NCBI GenBank assembly: GCA_900551245.1
Contig: URVC01000059.1
Location: 1 to 30,443, forward strand
Direction: 5' to 3'
Length of the DNA: 30,443 nt
Origin: an uncultured bacterium
GTDB lineage: Bacteria; Verrucomicrobiota; Lentisphaeria; Victivallales; Victivallaceae
Shown here in pieces: positions 16,280-24,176 of the stretch. A program made the translations under genes and the position numbers. The notes under the pieces are model-generated. The model made no database searches, was not told where the DNA came from, and was given only the letters and a program-made list of their open reading frames with translations. Each line of letters starts with the position of its first letter. Position 1 is the first letter of the stretch.

Positions 16280-18088
16280 ATGGCAAAACTTGAACTGATC
16301 CGCAACTTCTGCATCATCGCGCACATCGACCACGGCAAATCCACGCTGGCCGACCGGCTGCTCGAACTGACCGGCACCGTCGCCGTCCGCGACCTGCAGG
16401 AACAGCTCCTCGACGGGATGGATCTCGAACGCGAACGCGGCATTACCATCAAATCCCATCCGGTCCGGATGCACTATTCCTTCACCGACGGGAACACCTA
16501 CGAGCTCAATCTCATCGACACCCCCGGACACGTCGACTTCACCTACGAGGTCTCCCGGTCGCTCTGCGCCTGCGAAGGCGCACTGCTGCTGATCGACGCC
16601 ACGCAGGGGGTGCAGGCACAGACCGTCGCCAACGTCAACCTCGCCTTCCGGCAGAACCTCAAGATTATCCCGGTGATCAACAAGATCGACCTGCCCGCGG
16701 CCAACCTGCCGCTCTGCTACGAGCAGATGGAGGAGATCCTCGCGCTTCCCCGCGAAGAGGCGCTCTGCGTGAGCGGCAAGACCGGTGAAGGGGTGCCGGA
16801 GCTGCTCCGGGCGATCGTCGAGCGCATTCCCCACCCGGTGGTCACCGACGAGCCGGGGGCTTCGGCGCTCATCTTCGACTCCAACTACGACGCCTACCGC
16901 GGGGTGGTGAACTATGTCCGGGTCCGCAACGGGGAGTTCCGCCGCGGCATGCGCATCCGGCTCTTCAGCAACGGCATCGAAAGTGAAATCAAGGAGGTCG
17001 GCTTCTTCAGCCCCGAGATGCGGGCCGACGAGGCGCTCTCCGCCGGTTCGGTCGGCTACCTGATTCCGAACCTCAAGAGCCCTTCCGACACCCGGATGGG
17101 CGACACCATCACCGACGTCAAGAATCCCTGCAGGGAACCGCTGCCCGGGTTTCAGGAGATCCGGCCGATGGTGTTCAGCGGCATCTACCCGATCGACACC
17201 GCCGACTACGAGCAGCTCAAGGCGAGCATGGCGAAACTGCAGCTCAACGACGCCGCCTTCCTCTATCAGGCGGAGACCTCGGCGGCGCTCGGATTCGGCT
17301 TCCGCTGCGGATTCCTCGGTCTGCTCCACATGGAGATCATCCAGGAGCGTCTGCGGCGCGAATACAACTGCGACATCATCGCCACCTATCCTTCGGTGAT
17401 CTACCACGTCTACATGAAGTCGGGCGAGAAGATCGACGTGGACAACCCGGTCTTTCTGCCCGATCCCTCCGGCATCGACCGGATTGAGGAGCCGATCATC
17501 AACTGCCGGATCATGATTCCGACCGCCTACATCGGGGATGTGATGAATCTGGTCATGAGCAAGCGCGGCGTCTGCACCGCGACCGATTCGGTCGACGCCG
17601 GGCACGTCATCATCACCGCCGAAATGCCGATGCATGAAATTCTGATCGACTTCCACGACAAACTCAAATCGATCACCCGCGGCTACGGCAGCATGGATTA
17701 CGAACCGGCCGGATACCGCGCCGACAAGCTGGTCAAGCTCGACATTCTGGTCAACGGGGAGCCGGTGGACGCCTTCAGTTCGATCGTCCACACCGACATG
17801 GCCTACACCCGCGGCCGCCAGCTCGCCGAGCGGTTGAAGGAGGTGATTCCGCCGCAGATGTTCCAGATCGCCATTCAGGCGGCGGTCGGCGGCAAGGTGA
17901 TCGCCCGCGAGAGCATCCGCCAGCTCCGCAAGAACGTGCTGGCCAAGTGCTACGGCGGCGATATCACCCGCAAGCGCAAACTGCTCGAAAAACAGAAGGA
18001 GGGCAAGAAGCGCATGAAGCTGATCGGTCAGGTGAATATTCCGCAGGAGGCGTTCGTCGCCGTGCTCAAGGCGTCGGAACTCAACTGA
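16280..18088 (+). CDS. lepA: Elongation factor 4 (LepA), ribosomal GTPase
   Basis: A 602-residue translational GTPase, almost the same length as Escherichia coli LepA (599). G1 is AHIDHGKS, the effector region is ERERGITIKS, G3 is DTPGHVDF, G4 is NKIDLP, and a SGKTGEG segment matches G5. The elongation-factor domains follow, with the LepA-specific RGYGSMDYE and the C-terminal KVIARESIRQLRKNVLAKCYGGDITRKRKLLEKQKEGKKRMK region (quoted as its ends: KVIARES and KEGKKRMK). EF4 acts on the ribosome during initiation or back-translocation. It is followed 13 bases later by signal peptidase I, the same gene pairing as in many bacteria. ATG 16280 has only a weak ribosome site; the family start (MAKLELIRNFCIIAHIDHGK) confirms it. 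Confidence 0.97.
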   Translation: MAKLELIRNFCIIAHIDHGKSTLADRLLELTGTVAVRDLQEQLLDGMDLERERGITIKSHPVRMHYSFTDGNTYELNLIDTPGHVDFTYEVSRSLCACEGALLLIDATQGVQAQTVANVNLAFRQNLKIIPVINKIDLPAANLPLCYEQMEEILALPREEALCVSGKTGEGVPELLRAIVERIPHPVVTDEPGASALIFDSNYDAYRGVVNYVRVRNGEFRRGMRIRLFSNGIESEIKEVGFFSPEMRADEALSAGSVGYLIPNLKSPSDTRMGDTITDVKNPCREPLPGFQEIRPMVFSGIYPIDTADYEQLKASMAKLQLNDAAFLYQAETSAALGFGFRCGFLGLLHMEIIQERLRREYNCDIIATYPSVIYHVYMKSGEKIDVDNPVFLPDPSGIDRIEEPIINCRIMIPTAYIGDVMNLVMSKRGVCTATDSVDAGHVIITAEMPMHEILIDFHDKLKSITRGYGSMDYEPAGYRADKLVKLDILVNGEPVDAFSSIVHTDMAYTRGRQLAERLKEVIPPQMFQIAIQAAVGGKVIARESIRQLRKNVLAKCYGGDITRKRKLLEKQKEGKKRMKLIGQVNIPQEAFVAVLKASELN

Positions 18089-18101
18089 AAAAGGAGTGAC
18101 C

Positions 18102-19319
18102 ATGGGGGAGAATCCGGGATTTTTGCGGCGGTACTTCGCCGGGATTTTCAGCCGCAGGCAGAAGGCGATGAACAAGTTCGTCGCGGAGATGCGGCTGCGC
18201 CGCCATGCCGACGACGACATTCTTTCCCCCGCGGTCCGCGCCGATCTGGATGCCTTGATCGACGAGGCGCGCTCCGCCGATCCCGGCCGGATGAAGGAGC
18301 TGGAGGAGAGATACGCGCGGATTGCGCCGCCGTACCGCCACCGGAAGATCCGCGAACTGCTCGACCTTCTGCTGGTGGTCGGCGCGGTCGCCTTCGGCAT
18401 CCGGGGACTCTACTTCCAGCCGTTCCGGATTCCGACCAGCAGCATGCAGCCGACGCTCTACGGCATCCACTTCATGGAGCGGGAGAACGCCACCAATCCG
18501 CTGCTGGGGAAACTGCCGCAGCCGATCAACTGGCTGCTCTTCTCCGCGCGTCCGGCGAAGCTGGAGGTCCGTGCGGCAGGCGAACTTGATCTGAACTCCT
18601 TCCGCCGCGCGGGGGACGGGGTGTCGGACAGCACCGCCTTCCGCATCGGCCCGGTGGAATACAAACTGCCCGGCGACTTCCGCAAGGTCGAGGAGTACTC
18701 CAATCTGGAGCTTTCGCGCCCCTACCGGCCGGGCGAGGTGGTGTGCGACGGATTTCTCTCGCTGGGGGATCATCTGTTCGTCGAACGGTTTTCGCTCTAC
18801 CTCTTTCCGCTGCGGCGCGGGGACATCGTCGTCTTCAACACCGACGGGCTGATCGCCGACAACCGGAAGCTCTCCGACGTGAGCGGCTACTACTACATCA
18901 AGCGGCTGGTCGGGCTGCCCGGCGACACGCTGAAGATCGTCGACAACGTTCTGCAGGTCAAGCCGCGCGGGGCGAAGGAGTTCAAGCCGATTTACGAACT
19001 GGATCCGGTCTTTGAGAAGCTCTACAGCGGCAAGGGGGGCTACCAGGGGCATCTGAACTTCATGGGGCACCATCTGGCCGAGCCCGGCTCGGATTATGTG
19101 GTTCCGGAGGATCACTACTTCATGATGGGGGACAATTCGCAGTTCAGCCTCGACAGCCGCTTTTTCGGCGCGGTTCCGCGGGAGAATCTGGTGGGCAAGG
19201 CGTGGATCGTCTTCTGGCCGTTCAGCCGCCGCTGGGGGCGCATCGACCGCGTCGGCCCGGTGGACGCGCCCACCGGCGAAGCCCGCCGCGGCACCTTCCC
19301 GGTGATGTACCGGCAGTAA
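18102..19319 (+). CDS. lepB: Signal peptidase I
   Basis: A 405-residue membrane serine protease that removes signal peptides from exported proteins, such as the secreted glycosidases in this window. One transmembrane helix lies at about 86-106 (LLDLLLVVGAVAFGIRGLYF), followed by box B with catalytic S114 (PTSSMQPT), then K267 of the Ser-Lys dyad (YYIKRLVGLPGD) and box E (MMGDNSQFSLDSRFFG). ATG 18102 is preceded by AAGGAG with 5-base spacing. Two features are unusual: about 85 charged residues before the membrane helix, and a long insertion of about 100 residues between the S114 and K267 boxes. It is longer than Escherichia coli LepB (324). The lepA-lepB order suggests one transcript. Confidence 0.95.
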   Translation: MGENPGFLRRYFAGIFSRRQKAMNKFVAEMRLRRHADDDILSPAVRADLDALIDEARSADPGRMKELEERYARIAPPYRHRKIRELLDLLLVVGAVAFGIRGLYFQPFRIPTSSMQPTLYGIHFMERENATNPLLGKLPQPINWLLFSARPAKLEVRAAGELDLNSFRRAGDGVSDSTAFRIGPVEYKLPGDFRKVEEYSNLELSRPYRPGEVVCDGFLSLGDHLFVERFSLYLFPLRRGDIVVFNTDGLIADNRKLSDVSGYYYIKRLVGLPGDTLKIVDNVLQVKPRGAKEFKPIYELDPVFEKLYSGKGGYQGHLNFMGHHLAEPGSDYVVPEDHYFMMGDNSQFSLDSRFFGAVPRENLVGKAWIVFWPFSRRWGRIDRVGPVDAPTGEARRGTFPVMYRQ

Positions 19320-19386
19320 AACGCCAACAGTTTCTCCGGAAAATCGGACTTGTCAGACCTGTCGGACACCTGTCTGCGCGACGGCG

Positions 19387-20280
19387 TCAGGCGCGGACGT
19401 CGGCGATGTCGTCGGCGTCGCAGAAGATCATGCAGAGCCGGTCCAGCCCCATCGCACAGCCGGAACTCTGCGGCAGGCCGCGGTCCAGCGCGTTGAAGAA
19501 CTCCACCGGTTCCGGATAGGGGTGCATCCCCGCCTTCGCCCGGAATTCCAGAGCGGCCCGGAAGCGCGCTTTCTGTTCCGCCGGGTCGGTCAGCTCCCCG
19601 AAGGCGTTGCCGAGTTCGATTCCGGCGATGTAGAGCTCCCACCGCTCCGCGACGGAAGGGTCGTCGGCCCGGAGCCGCGCCAGCGAGGCACGGTCGGCCG
19701 GGTAGTCGCAGAGAAAGGTGAGCTTCCCGCGGCCGAGCTGCGGTTCGATCTTCGTCACCATCCACTCGTCGAAGCAGTCGCACCGCTCCGCCTCCTCCAC
19801 CGTCGTTCCCGCATAACGCTGAAACGCTTCGCGGACGGTCAGAAATTCAAAATCCCCCAGATGGATCGTCTCGCCCCGGTAGCGGAGCGTTTCGTCGCCG
19901 CAGAGCTCCCGCGCCGCCTCCGCGACGAGAGCGGCGGTGAGCCGGGCAAGCTCCCGGTATTCCATCCGGACGGCGTAGAATTCGAGCATGGTGAACTCCT
20001 CGCGGTGCTTCCGGCCGAACTCCCCCGCCCGGAAACAGCTGCCGATCTGGAAAATCCGCTCGAAGCCGTCGGCGAGCATCCCCTTCATCGCCAGCTCGGG
20101 ACTGGTGCGCAGAAAGTCCCCCTCCGCCCGCACCGACTCGATGTACTCCTCCGGCGCGGGCGCGTGAATCTTCACCGGCGTCTCCACTTCGAGAAAATCG
20201 TGCCGGTAGAAGAATTCGCGAATCGCCCGGAAGAGCGCGGAACGGCGCGCGAGATTGGCCAGCTTCTGCGGATTGCGCAT
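19387..20280 (-). CDS. epmA: EF-P (R)-beta-lysine ligase EpmA (PoxA/GenX)
   Basis: A 297-residue class II aminoacyl-tRNA-synthetase-like enzyme without the N-terminal anticodon-binding domain of lysyl-tRNA synthetase, as expected for EpmA (325 aa in Escherichia coli). Class II motif 1 is FLEVETP, motif 2 is FRAGEFGRKHREEFTMLEFY, and motif 3 is SSGCAMGLDRLCM. EpmA attaches (R)-beta-lysine to a lysine of elongation factor P, which helps ribosomes at polyproline. The usual partners EpmB (lysine 2,3-aminomutase) and EF-P are not in this window. It starts 9 bases after the spermidine synthase stop with GAGGCGG overlapping that stop, so it is cotranscribed with speE. Confidence 0.92.
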   Translation of the reverse strand: MRNPQKLANLARRSALFRAIREFFYRHDFLEVETPVKIHAPAPEEYIESVRAEGDFLRTSPELAMKGMLADGFERIFQIGSCFRAGEFGRKHREEFTMLEFYAVRMEYRELARLTAALVAEAARELCGDETLRYRGETIHLGDFEFLTVREAFQRYAGTTVEEAERCDCFDEWMVTKIEPQLGRGKLTFLCDYPADRASLARLRADDPSVAERWELYIAGIELGNAFGELTDPAEQKARFRAALEFRAKAGMHPYPEPVEFFNALDRGLPQSSGCAMGLDRLCMIFCDADDIADVRA

Positions 20281-20289
20281 GTCGCCGCC

Positions 20290-21123
20290 TCAGGCGAAGA
20301 GCCGGTTGACGAAGGCCGGATTGGCGAACGCCGCCCGGTGAACGTCGCTGGTGTAGTAGCGCAGCTGCGCGGCAAGTTCCGGCGGGACCTCCCGCTTCGG
20401 AATCCGGACATCCCCCCCGTCGGAGGCGACGCACGCCCCGATCATTCCGGTCGGATAGGTCGGCACCATGATCGCGCCGTAGCCGACCGAACTGAAAATC
20501 CGGCGGGAGACCGCGTGGAGCCGCGCGACGATTTCCGGCAGAAGGTAGGGGGATTCCGCCTGCGTGGCGATGACTCCGCCGGGACGCAGCGCCCGCTTCA
20601 TATTCCGGTAGAACTCCTCGCCGAAAAGCGGCGCGCCCGGACCGCCCGGGTCGGTTGAATCGACGATGATCACATCGTATTCCTCCGGATGGTTCCGAAC
20701 GAACTCCGAACCGTCGGCGATGTGAATCTTCACCCGCGGGTCGTCGAAACCGCAGGAGATCTCCGGCAGAAACTCGCGGGCGACCTGGATGACCTCCTCG
20801 TCGATTTCGCAGATATCCATCACCTCAAGTTCAGGATGGCGCCCGAGCTCGCGCAGCACTCCGCCGTCGCCGCCGCCGATCACCAGAACCCGGCGCGGAT
20901 TCTCGTGGGCGAAGAGCGGCAGGTTGGCCATCATCTCGTGGTAGGCGAATTCGTCGAAGTCGGTCAGCTGAATGATGCCGTCAAGCAGCAGCAGACGGCC
21001 GAGTTTCGCCGTCTGATAGAGTTCGATCTTCTGAAACTTCGACTGACGGCGGCAGAGTTCGGCTTCGACCTGCACGGTCATGCCGAACCCGTTCATCGCT
21101 TCGGTCACCCAGAAATCCGACAT
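20290..21123 (-). CDS. speE: Spermidine synthase (polyamine aminopropyltransferase)
   Basis: A 277-residue cytoplasmic enzyme that transfers an aminopropyl group from decarboxylated S-adenosylmethionine to putrescine, giving spermidine. The signatures are clear: LLLDGIIQLTDFDEFAYHEM (substrate loop), VIGGGDGGVLRE (nucleotide-binding glycine loop), then VDSTDPGGPGAPLF with the catalytic Asp. Length is normal for the family. ATG 21123 follows GGGAGGATC. It lies 15 bases after the PurF-like gene and 9 bases before epmA, all on one strand, so the three form an operon. An S-adenosylmethionine decarboxylase, needed for the substrate, is not present here. Confidence 0.95.
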   Translation of the reverse strand: MSDFWVTEAMNGFGMTVQVEAELCRRQSKFQKIELYQTAKLGRLLLLDGIIQLTDFDEFAYHEMMANLPLFAHENPRRVLVIGGGDGGVLRELGRHPELEVMDICEIDEEVIQVAREFLPEISCGFDDPRVKIHIADGSEFVRNHPEEYDVIIVDSTDPGGPGAPLFGEEFYRNMKRALRPGGVIATQAESPYLLPEIVARLHAVSRRIFSSVGYGAIMVPTYPTGMIGACVASDGGDVRIPKREVPPELAAQLRYYTSDVHRAAFANPAFVNRLFA

Positions 21124-21138
21124 GGCTGATCCTCCCTG

Positions 21139-22587
21139 TTATTCGAAGCAGGCCGGCGTTTCGTCTTCGACGTCGCGCCCGGTCCAGCAGTAGGTGCACA
21201 CCTTCGCCGGGTCGATGCCGATCGAAGCGATCAGCCGGTCGAGGCTCTGGTATTTCAGCGTGTTGAGATGGAGCTCCTTGCGCACCTCTTCGACCATCGC
21301 CTCGTACTTGGGCGAACCGTATTCCAGATACTCCTGAATCACCTCGTCGGTGATCTCACGCGTCTCCAGCCGGGCGATGGCGCGGCGGGCGGCGAGGTCG
21401 AGTTCGCTGCGCGAGCGGGAAAAGTTGAGGAATTTGCACCCGAAGAGCAGCGGAGGACAGGCCGACCGCATGTGGACCGTCTTCGCACCGCGTTCGTAGA
21501 GCCGCACGACCGTATCGCGCAACTGGGTGCCGCGGACGATCGAGTCGTCACAGAAGAGCATGCGCTTGTTTTCGATCTGCTCCTGCACCGGAATGAGCTT
21601 CATCCGGGCGACGAGGTCGCGCGCCGCCTGATTCTGCGGCATGAAGCTGCGCGGCCAGGTGGGAGTGTACTTGACGAAGCTGCGGCGGTAGGGCTTTCCG
21701 GCGGCGTTGGCGTAGCCGATGGCGTGGGCGATGCCGGAGTCGGGGATGCCGCAGACCGAATCGATCTCGTTGACGAAATCCCGGTCGGCCTCCGCCATCG
21801 ATTCGCCGTTGCGGTAGCGGGCGCTTTCGGTATTGATCCCTTCGTAGCAGCTCGACGGGTAGCCGTAGTAGACCCAGAAGAAGGCGCAGATCTTCATCGT
21901 ATCGCCGGGGGCGCGCTTCTGAATCACCTCTTTCGAAGTGATCTCGACGATTTCGCCGGGGCCGAGTTCATATTTGAAGCGGTAGTCGAGGTTGGGGAAG
22001 GCGGTGCTCTCCATCGAGACGGCGAAGGCTCCCTCCTTTTCGCCGAGGATCACCGGGGTGCGGCCGTAGCGGTCGCGTGCGGCGTAGATTTTGTTGTTGA
22101 TGAGCACCAGAATGGAACAGGAGCCGTCGATCACCTTCTGCGCGTATTCGATTCCGTCGACGATCGAATCCTTGCGGTCGATCAGCATGGCGGTGATTTC
22201 GGTGGGGTTGAGTTCGCCGTAACTGGATTCCGAGAAGTGGGAGAACCCGCGTTCGAACGCCTGCCGGGCGAGGTCGTCGATGTTGTTGATCTTCCCGACG
22301 GTGACGATGGCGTAGGTACCGAATTTGCTGGAGATGATGAGCGGCTGGTCCTCGTAGTCGCTGATGATGCCGATTCCGGAATTGCCGGAAAATTTGCCGA
22401 TGTCGTCGTCGAATTTGGAGCGGAACTGAGCGTTGGTGATGTCATGGATGCGGCGTGTGATGCGGTTTTCGGGATCGCAGACGGCGAGGCCTCCGCGTTT
22501 GGTTCCGAGATGCGAGTGATAATCCGTACCGTAGAAGATGTCGCAGACGCAGTCATGATCCGCGACGACGCCGAAAAAGCCGCCCAT
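21139..22587 (-). CDS. PurF-like amidophosphoribosyltransferase with a degenerate glutaminase site
   Basis: A 482-residue homologue of PurF, which makes phosphoribosylamine from PRPP and glutamine. The C-terminal phosphoribosyltransferase half looks intact: PRPP loop CDDSIVRGTQLRD, with the neighbouring FMPQNQAARD flag region. Cysteines matching the Bacillus-type [4Fe-4S] ligands are also present (KICAFFW, FGCKF and CTYCWTG). The N-terminal glutaminase half has the fold but lost its chemistry: the protein begins MGGFFG instead of MCGxxG, so the nucleophile Cys is Gly; the usual HxRYxT is SDYED; and the AHNGN oxyanion segment is TVGKI. ATG 22587 has CAGGAG with good spacing, and no upstream start gives a Cys. 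It may use ammonia or serve another reaction. First gene of the speE-epmA operon. Confidence 0.85.
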   Translation of the reverse strand: MGGFFGVVADHDCVCDIFYGTDYHSHLGTKRGGLAVCDPENRITRRIHDITNAQFRSKFDDDIGKFSGNSGIGIISDYEDQPLIISSKFGTYAIVTVGKINNIDDLARQAFERGFSHFSESSYGELNPTEITAMLIDRKDSIVDGIEYAQKVIDGSCSILVLINNKIYAARDRYGRTPVILGEKEGAFAVSMESTAFPNLDYRFKYELGPGEIVEITSKEVIQKRAPGDTMKICAFFWVYYGYPSSCYEGINTESARYRNGESMAEADRDFVNEIDSVCGIPDSGIAHAIGYANAAGKPYRRSFVKYTPTWPRSFMPQNQAARDLVARMKLIPVQEQIENKRMLFCDDSIVRGTQLRDTVVRLYERGAKTVHMRSACPPLLFGCKFLNFSRSRSELDLAARRAIARLETREITDEVIQEYLEYGSPKYEAMVEEVRKELHLNTLKYQSLDRLIASIGIDPAKVCTYCWTGRDVEDETPACFE

Positions 22588-22623
22588 AGAATTGCTCCTG
22601 AAAAAAGATGTTGCCGTCAGGGT

Positions 22624-22639
22624 GCGGCCGGGAGGCCGC
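22624..22639 (-). other. Leader hairpin upstream of the PurF-like gene
   Basis: A perfect 6-bp stem, GCGGCC and GGCCGC, around a 4-base loop in the untranslated leader between the promoter and ATG 22587. A short T-run follows about 16 bases later on the minus strand, too far for a standard terminator. It may stabilise the message. Confidence 0.3.
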
Positions 22640-22654
22640 TTCCGAAAGCCCCGC

Positions 22655-22683
22655 AGTATAATGTACCGTGCCGAGTGCCTCAA
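22655..22683 (-). promoter_or_regulatory. Promoter of the purF-like/speE/epmA operon
   Basis: On the minus strand TTGAGG (22678-22683) and TATACT (22655-22660) are separated by 17 bases. It leaves a leader of about 60 bases. No other good promoter is seen in front of speE or epmA. Confidence 0.6.
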
Positions 22684-22851
22684 TGCAACCGCGGGGAGGA
22701 GATTTTATCAGGATTTCCTGACAGAAACAATCGTTTCCGGCAGGACGGCGCACTTCTCCTGCCGCGCTCCTGCGGGCGGAATGCTCCGGTGGAATTTTTC
22801 CTTCCCTTCTATAATATTTATAAAAAAAATCATGGAAAGAGGCGATTCCTC
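22684..22851. promoter_or_regulatory. Divergent intergenic region with two inverted repeats
   Basis: No gene is seen in the 340 bases between 22588 and 22927. Besides the two promoters listed separately, it holds TCAGGATTTCCTGA, a perfect 14-base palindrome at 22708-22721 about 25 bases upstream of the minus-strand -35 box. It also holds a GGCAGGA/TCCTGCC inverted repeat (22739-22763, 11-base loop). Either could be an operator; neither is matched elsewhere in the window as far as I can see. Confidence 0.35.
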
Positions 22852-22880
22852 TTGACATTTTTATTGAACTTTGCTATAAT
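22852..22880 (+). promoter_or_regulatory. Perfect consensus sigma70 promoter for the GntR regulator
   Basis: TTGACA (22852-22857), 17-base AT-rich spacer, TATAAT (22875-22880): an exact match to both boxes and the optimal spacing. Start expected near 22887, about 40 bases before ATG 22928. Confidence 0.85.
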
Positions 22881-22896
22881 ATATATAGCTTTGATA

Positions 22897-22908
22897 TATT
22901 TCGAAATA
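22897..22908. promoter_or_regulatory. 12-bp palindrome just downstream of the promoter, possible operator
   Basis: TATTTCGAAATA is perfectly symmetric and lies about 10 bases after the inferred transcription start, a position where a bound repressor would block the promoter. Autoregulation by the GntR-type protein is an inference. Confidence 0.4.
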
Positions 22909-22927
22909 CAGGACACCACTTCTGGAT

Positions 22928-24025
22928 ATGGAATTGCAGCGGGAACGATTGACAAAAGTTCAAATCGCCAAAGAGCGTCTCCGCAAAGAGATTAAGATCG
23001 GCAATTTTGCCCGGGGCGCATCTCTGCCCTCCGAGCGCGATCTGGCGGAACAGTTCGGCGTAAGCTACATGACGATGCGCAAGGCCGTGGGAGGGCTCGT
23101 CAGCGACGGCATTCTGGAGCGAAGCCGGGGCAGCGGCACCTACGTCTGCGAAGACATCGCGGAAACAAAGTTGCAGAAACTGCTGGGCCTGGTCATGCCG
23201 GCATGGGCCGCGCCGGAAAATCTGGACTTCATCATGCACATTTCGGAGGCCTGTGCCAAAGCGAACTGGCTGGTGAAAATCATCTACGTGCGCAGCTGGG
23301 AGGAGCGCTCCATCCTTGATCTCTGGCAGAACTGTGATGCGCTGGCCTGCACGTCGCTGACCGATCTGCACACGCTCTCGGAGCCGTTGATCAAGCGGAT
23401 CCGCTCCCGGCTCAAGCCGATGGTCTTCTGCGGGCTCGACGCCTCCGCGTTCAATGCCGATTCCGTCTATTATCAGCCGGACAGCAGGCTGGAAGAGGCG
23501 GCGGAACAGCTCTACCAAATGGGGCACCGCAGAATTCTCCGGGTGGAGCAGAAGGCGAATCCCGGCGACCGGTTTCACACTGGAATCGACGGATTTCGGG
23601 AGTATTTTCACGATGAGCACCCGGATGTAGAGTTCAATCAGACGACATTTCTGCTTGAAATCCCGCGTTTTGAACTGGCACACTACACAATTCGACGCGA
23701 ACTTGCCGCTCACCGCGATCTGCTCCGGCAATACACGACGATCATCTGTTCGCTGAGTTTCTTCTGGGGGGTCATGGCGGGGATTCATCAGGCCGGGTTG
23801 CGCGTGCCCGAGGATATCTCCGTGCTGACGGTGGGAGACCGGCAGGAGGCGGAGTTTTACCAGCCCCGCCCCGCCACGCTTTCAATCCGCCTGCGGGACC
23901 AGGCATTCAAAACGCTCGAGCTGGTACGGTGGCGGGAACAGAATCCCGATGCTCCCGCCCGTTCCGCCAGAATCAAAACGGAATGGATTCCGGGAGAAAC
24001 CATTGCGACCGTGCCGCATCACTGA
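22928..24025 (+). CDS. GntR-type regulator with LacI-like sugar-binding effector domain
   Basis: A 365-residue regulator that joins a GntR winged helix (about 8-76: LPSERDLAEQFGVSYMTMRK, then DGILERSRGSGTYV) to a periplasmic-binding-protein-like domain (about 84-360: LGLVMP, MGHRRILRV, GIHQAGLRVPEDISVLTVGD). The same combination occurs in AraR of Bacillus subtilis, which senses arabinose. The conserved GHRRI and VPEDISV segments are LacI-family effector-domain hallmarks. ATG 22928 lacks a good ribosome site (AGGA lies about 14 bases away), so expression may depend on the strong promoter. It is followed on the same strand by a prepilin-like gene and a secreted glycosidase, the probable targets. 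The ligand is presumably the sugar released by that enzyme. Confidence 0.88.
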   Translation: MELQRERLTKVQIAKERLRKEIKIGNFARGASLPSERDLAEQFGVSYMTMRKAVGGLVSDGILERSRGSGTYVCEDIAETKLQKLLGLVMPAWAAPENLDFIMHISEACAKANWLVKIIYVRSWEERSILDLWQNCDALACTSLTDLHTLSEPLIKRIRSRLKPMVFCGLDASAFNADSVYYQPDSRLEEAAEQLYQMGHRRILRVEQKANPGDRFHTGIDGFREYFHDEHPDVEFNQTTFLLEIPRFELAHYTIRRELAAHRDLLRQYTTIICSLSFFWGVMAGIHQAGLRVPEDISVLTVGDRQEAEFYQPRPATLSIRLRDQAFKTLELVRWREQNPDAPARSARIKTEWIPGETIATVPHH

Positions 24026-24094
24026 CTCATGGCGGCCCCTCGAAAACAGAGAGCGGAATGAAGGAACAGAAGAAAAGCAGTATCCTCCGGGCGG

Positions 24095-24129
24095 ATTCCG
24101 GCAGAACGTACAGACACTCTGCCGGGAAT
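24095..24129 (+). other. Strong hairpin between the regulator and prepilin-like genes
   Basis: CCGGCAGA (24098-24105) pairs with TCTGCCGG (24118-24125) around a 12-base loop; with one bulged G, ATT and AAT extend it to 11 pairs. No T-run follows, so it is not a standard terminator. It could be an attenuator, an RNA-processing site that separates regulator from structural genes, or an operator. Confidence 0.45.
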
Positions 24130-24176
24130 TCAGCACCGGATCATTTGAGCAACAATTTTATCGACTGGAGGAAATC

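Noticed and set aside
16248..16298. 17-codon frame (MNKKQTPGLQTW...) overlapping the start of lepA, as a leader peptide
   Set aside because: It would begin almost at the transcription start with no ribosome site and has no run of regulatory codons. Chance is more likely.
16235..18400. 721-codon open frame opposite lepA and lepB
   Set aside because: The sense strand encodes two unmistakable conserved proteins. The antisense translation is an Asp/Val/Gly/His-rich composition artefact.
19320..19386. CAGAC/GTCTG inverted repeat between lepB and epmA
   Set aside because: A 5-bp stem with a 13-base loop and no T-run. Not convincing as a terminator.
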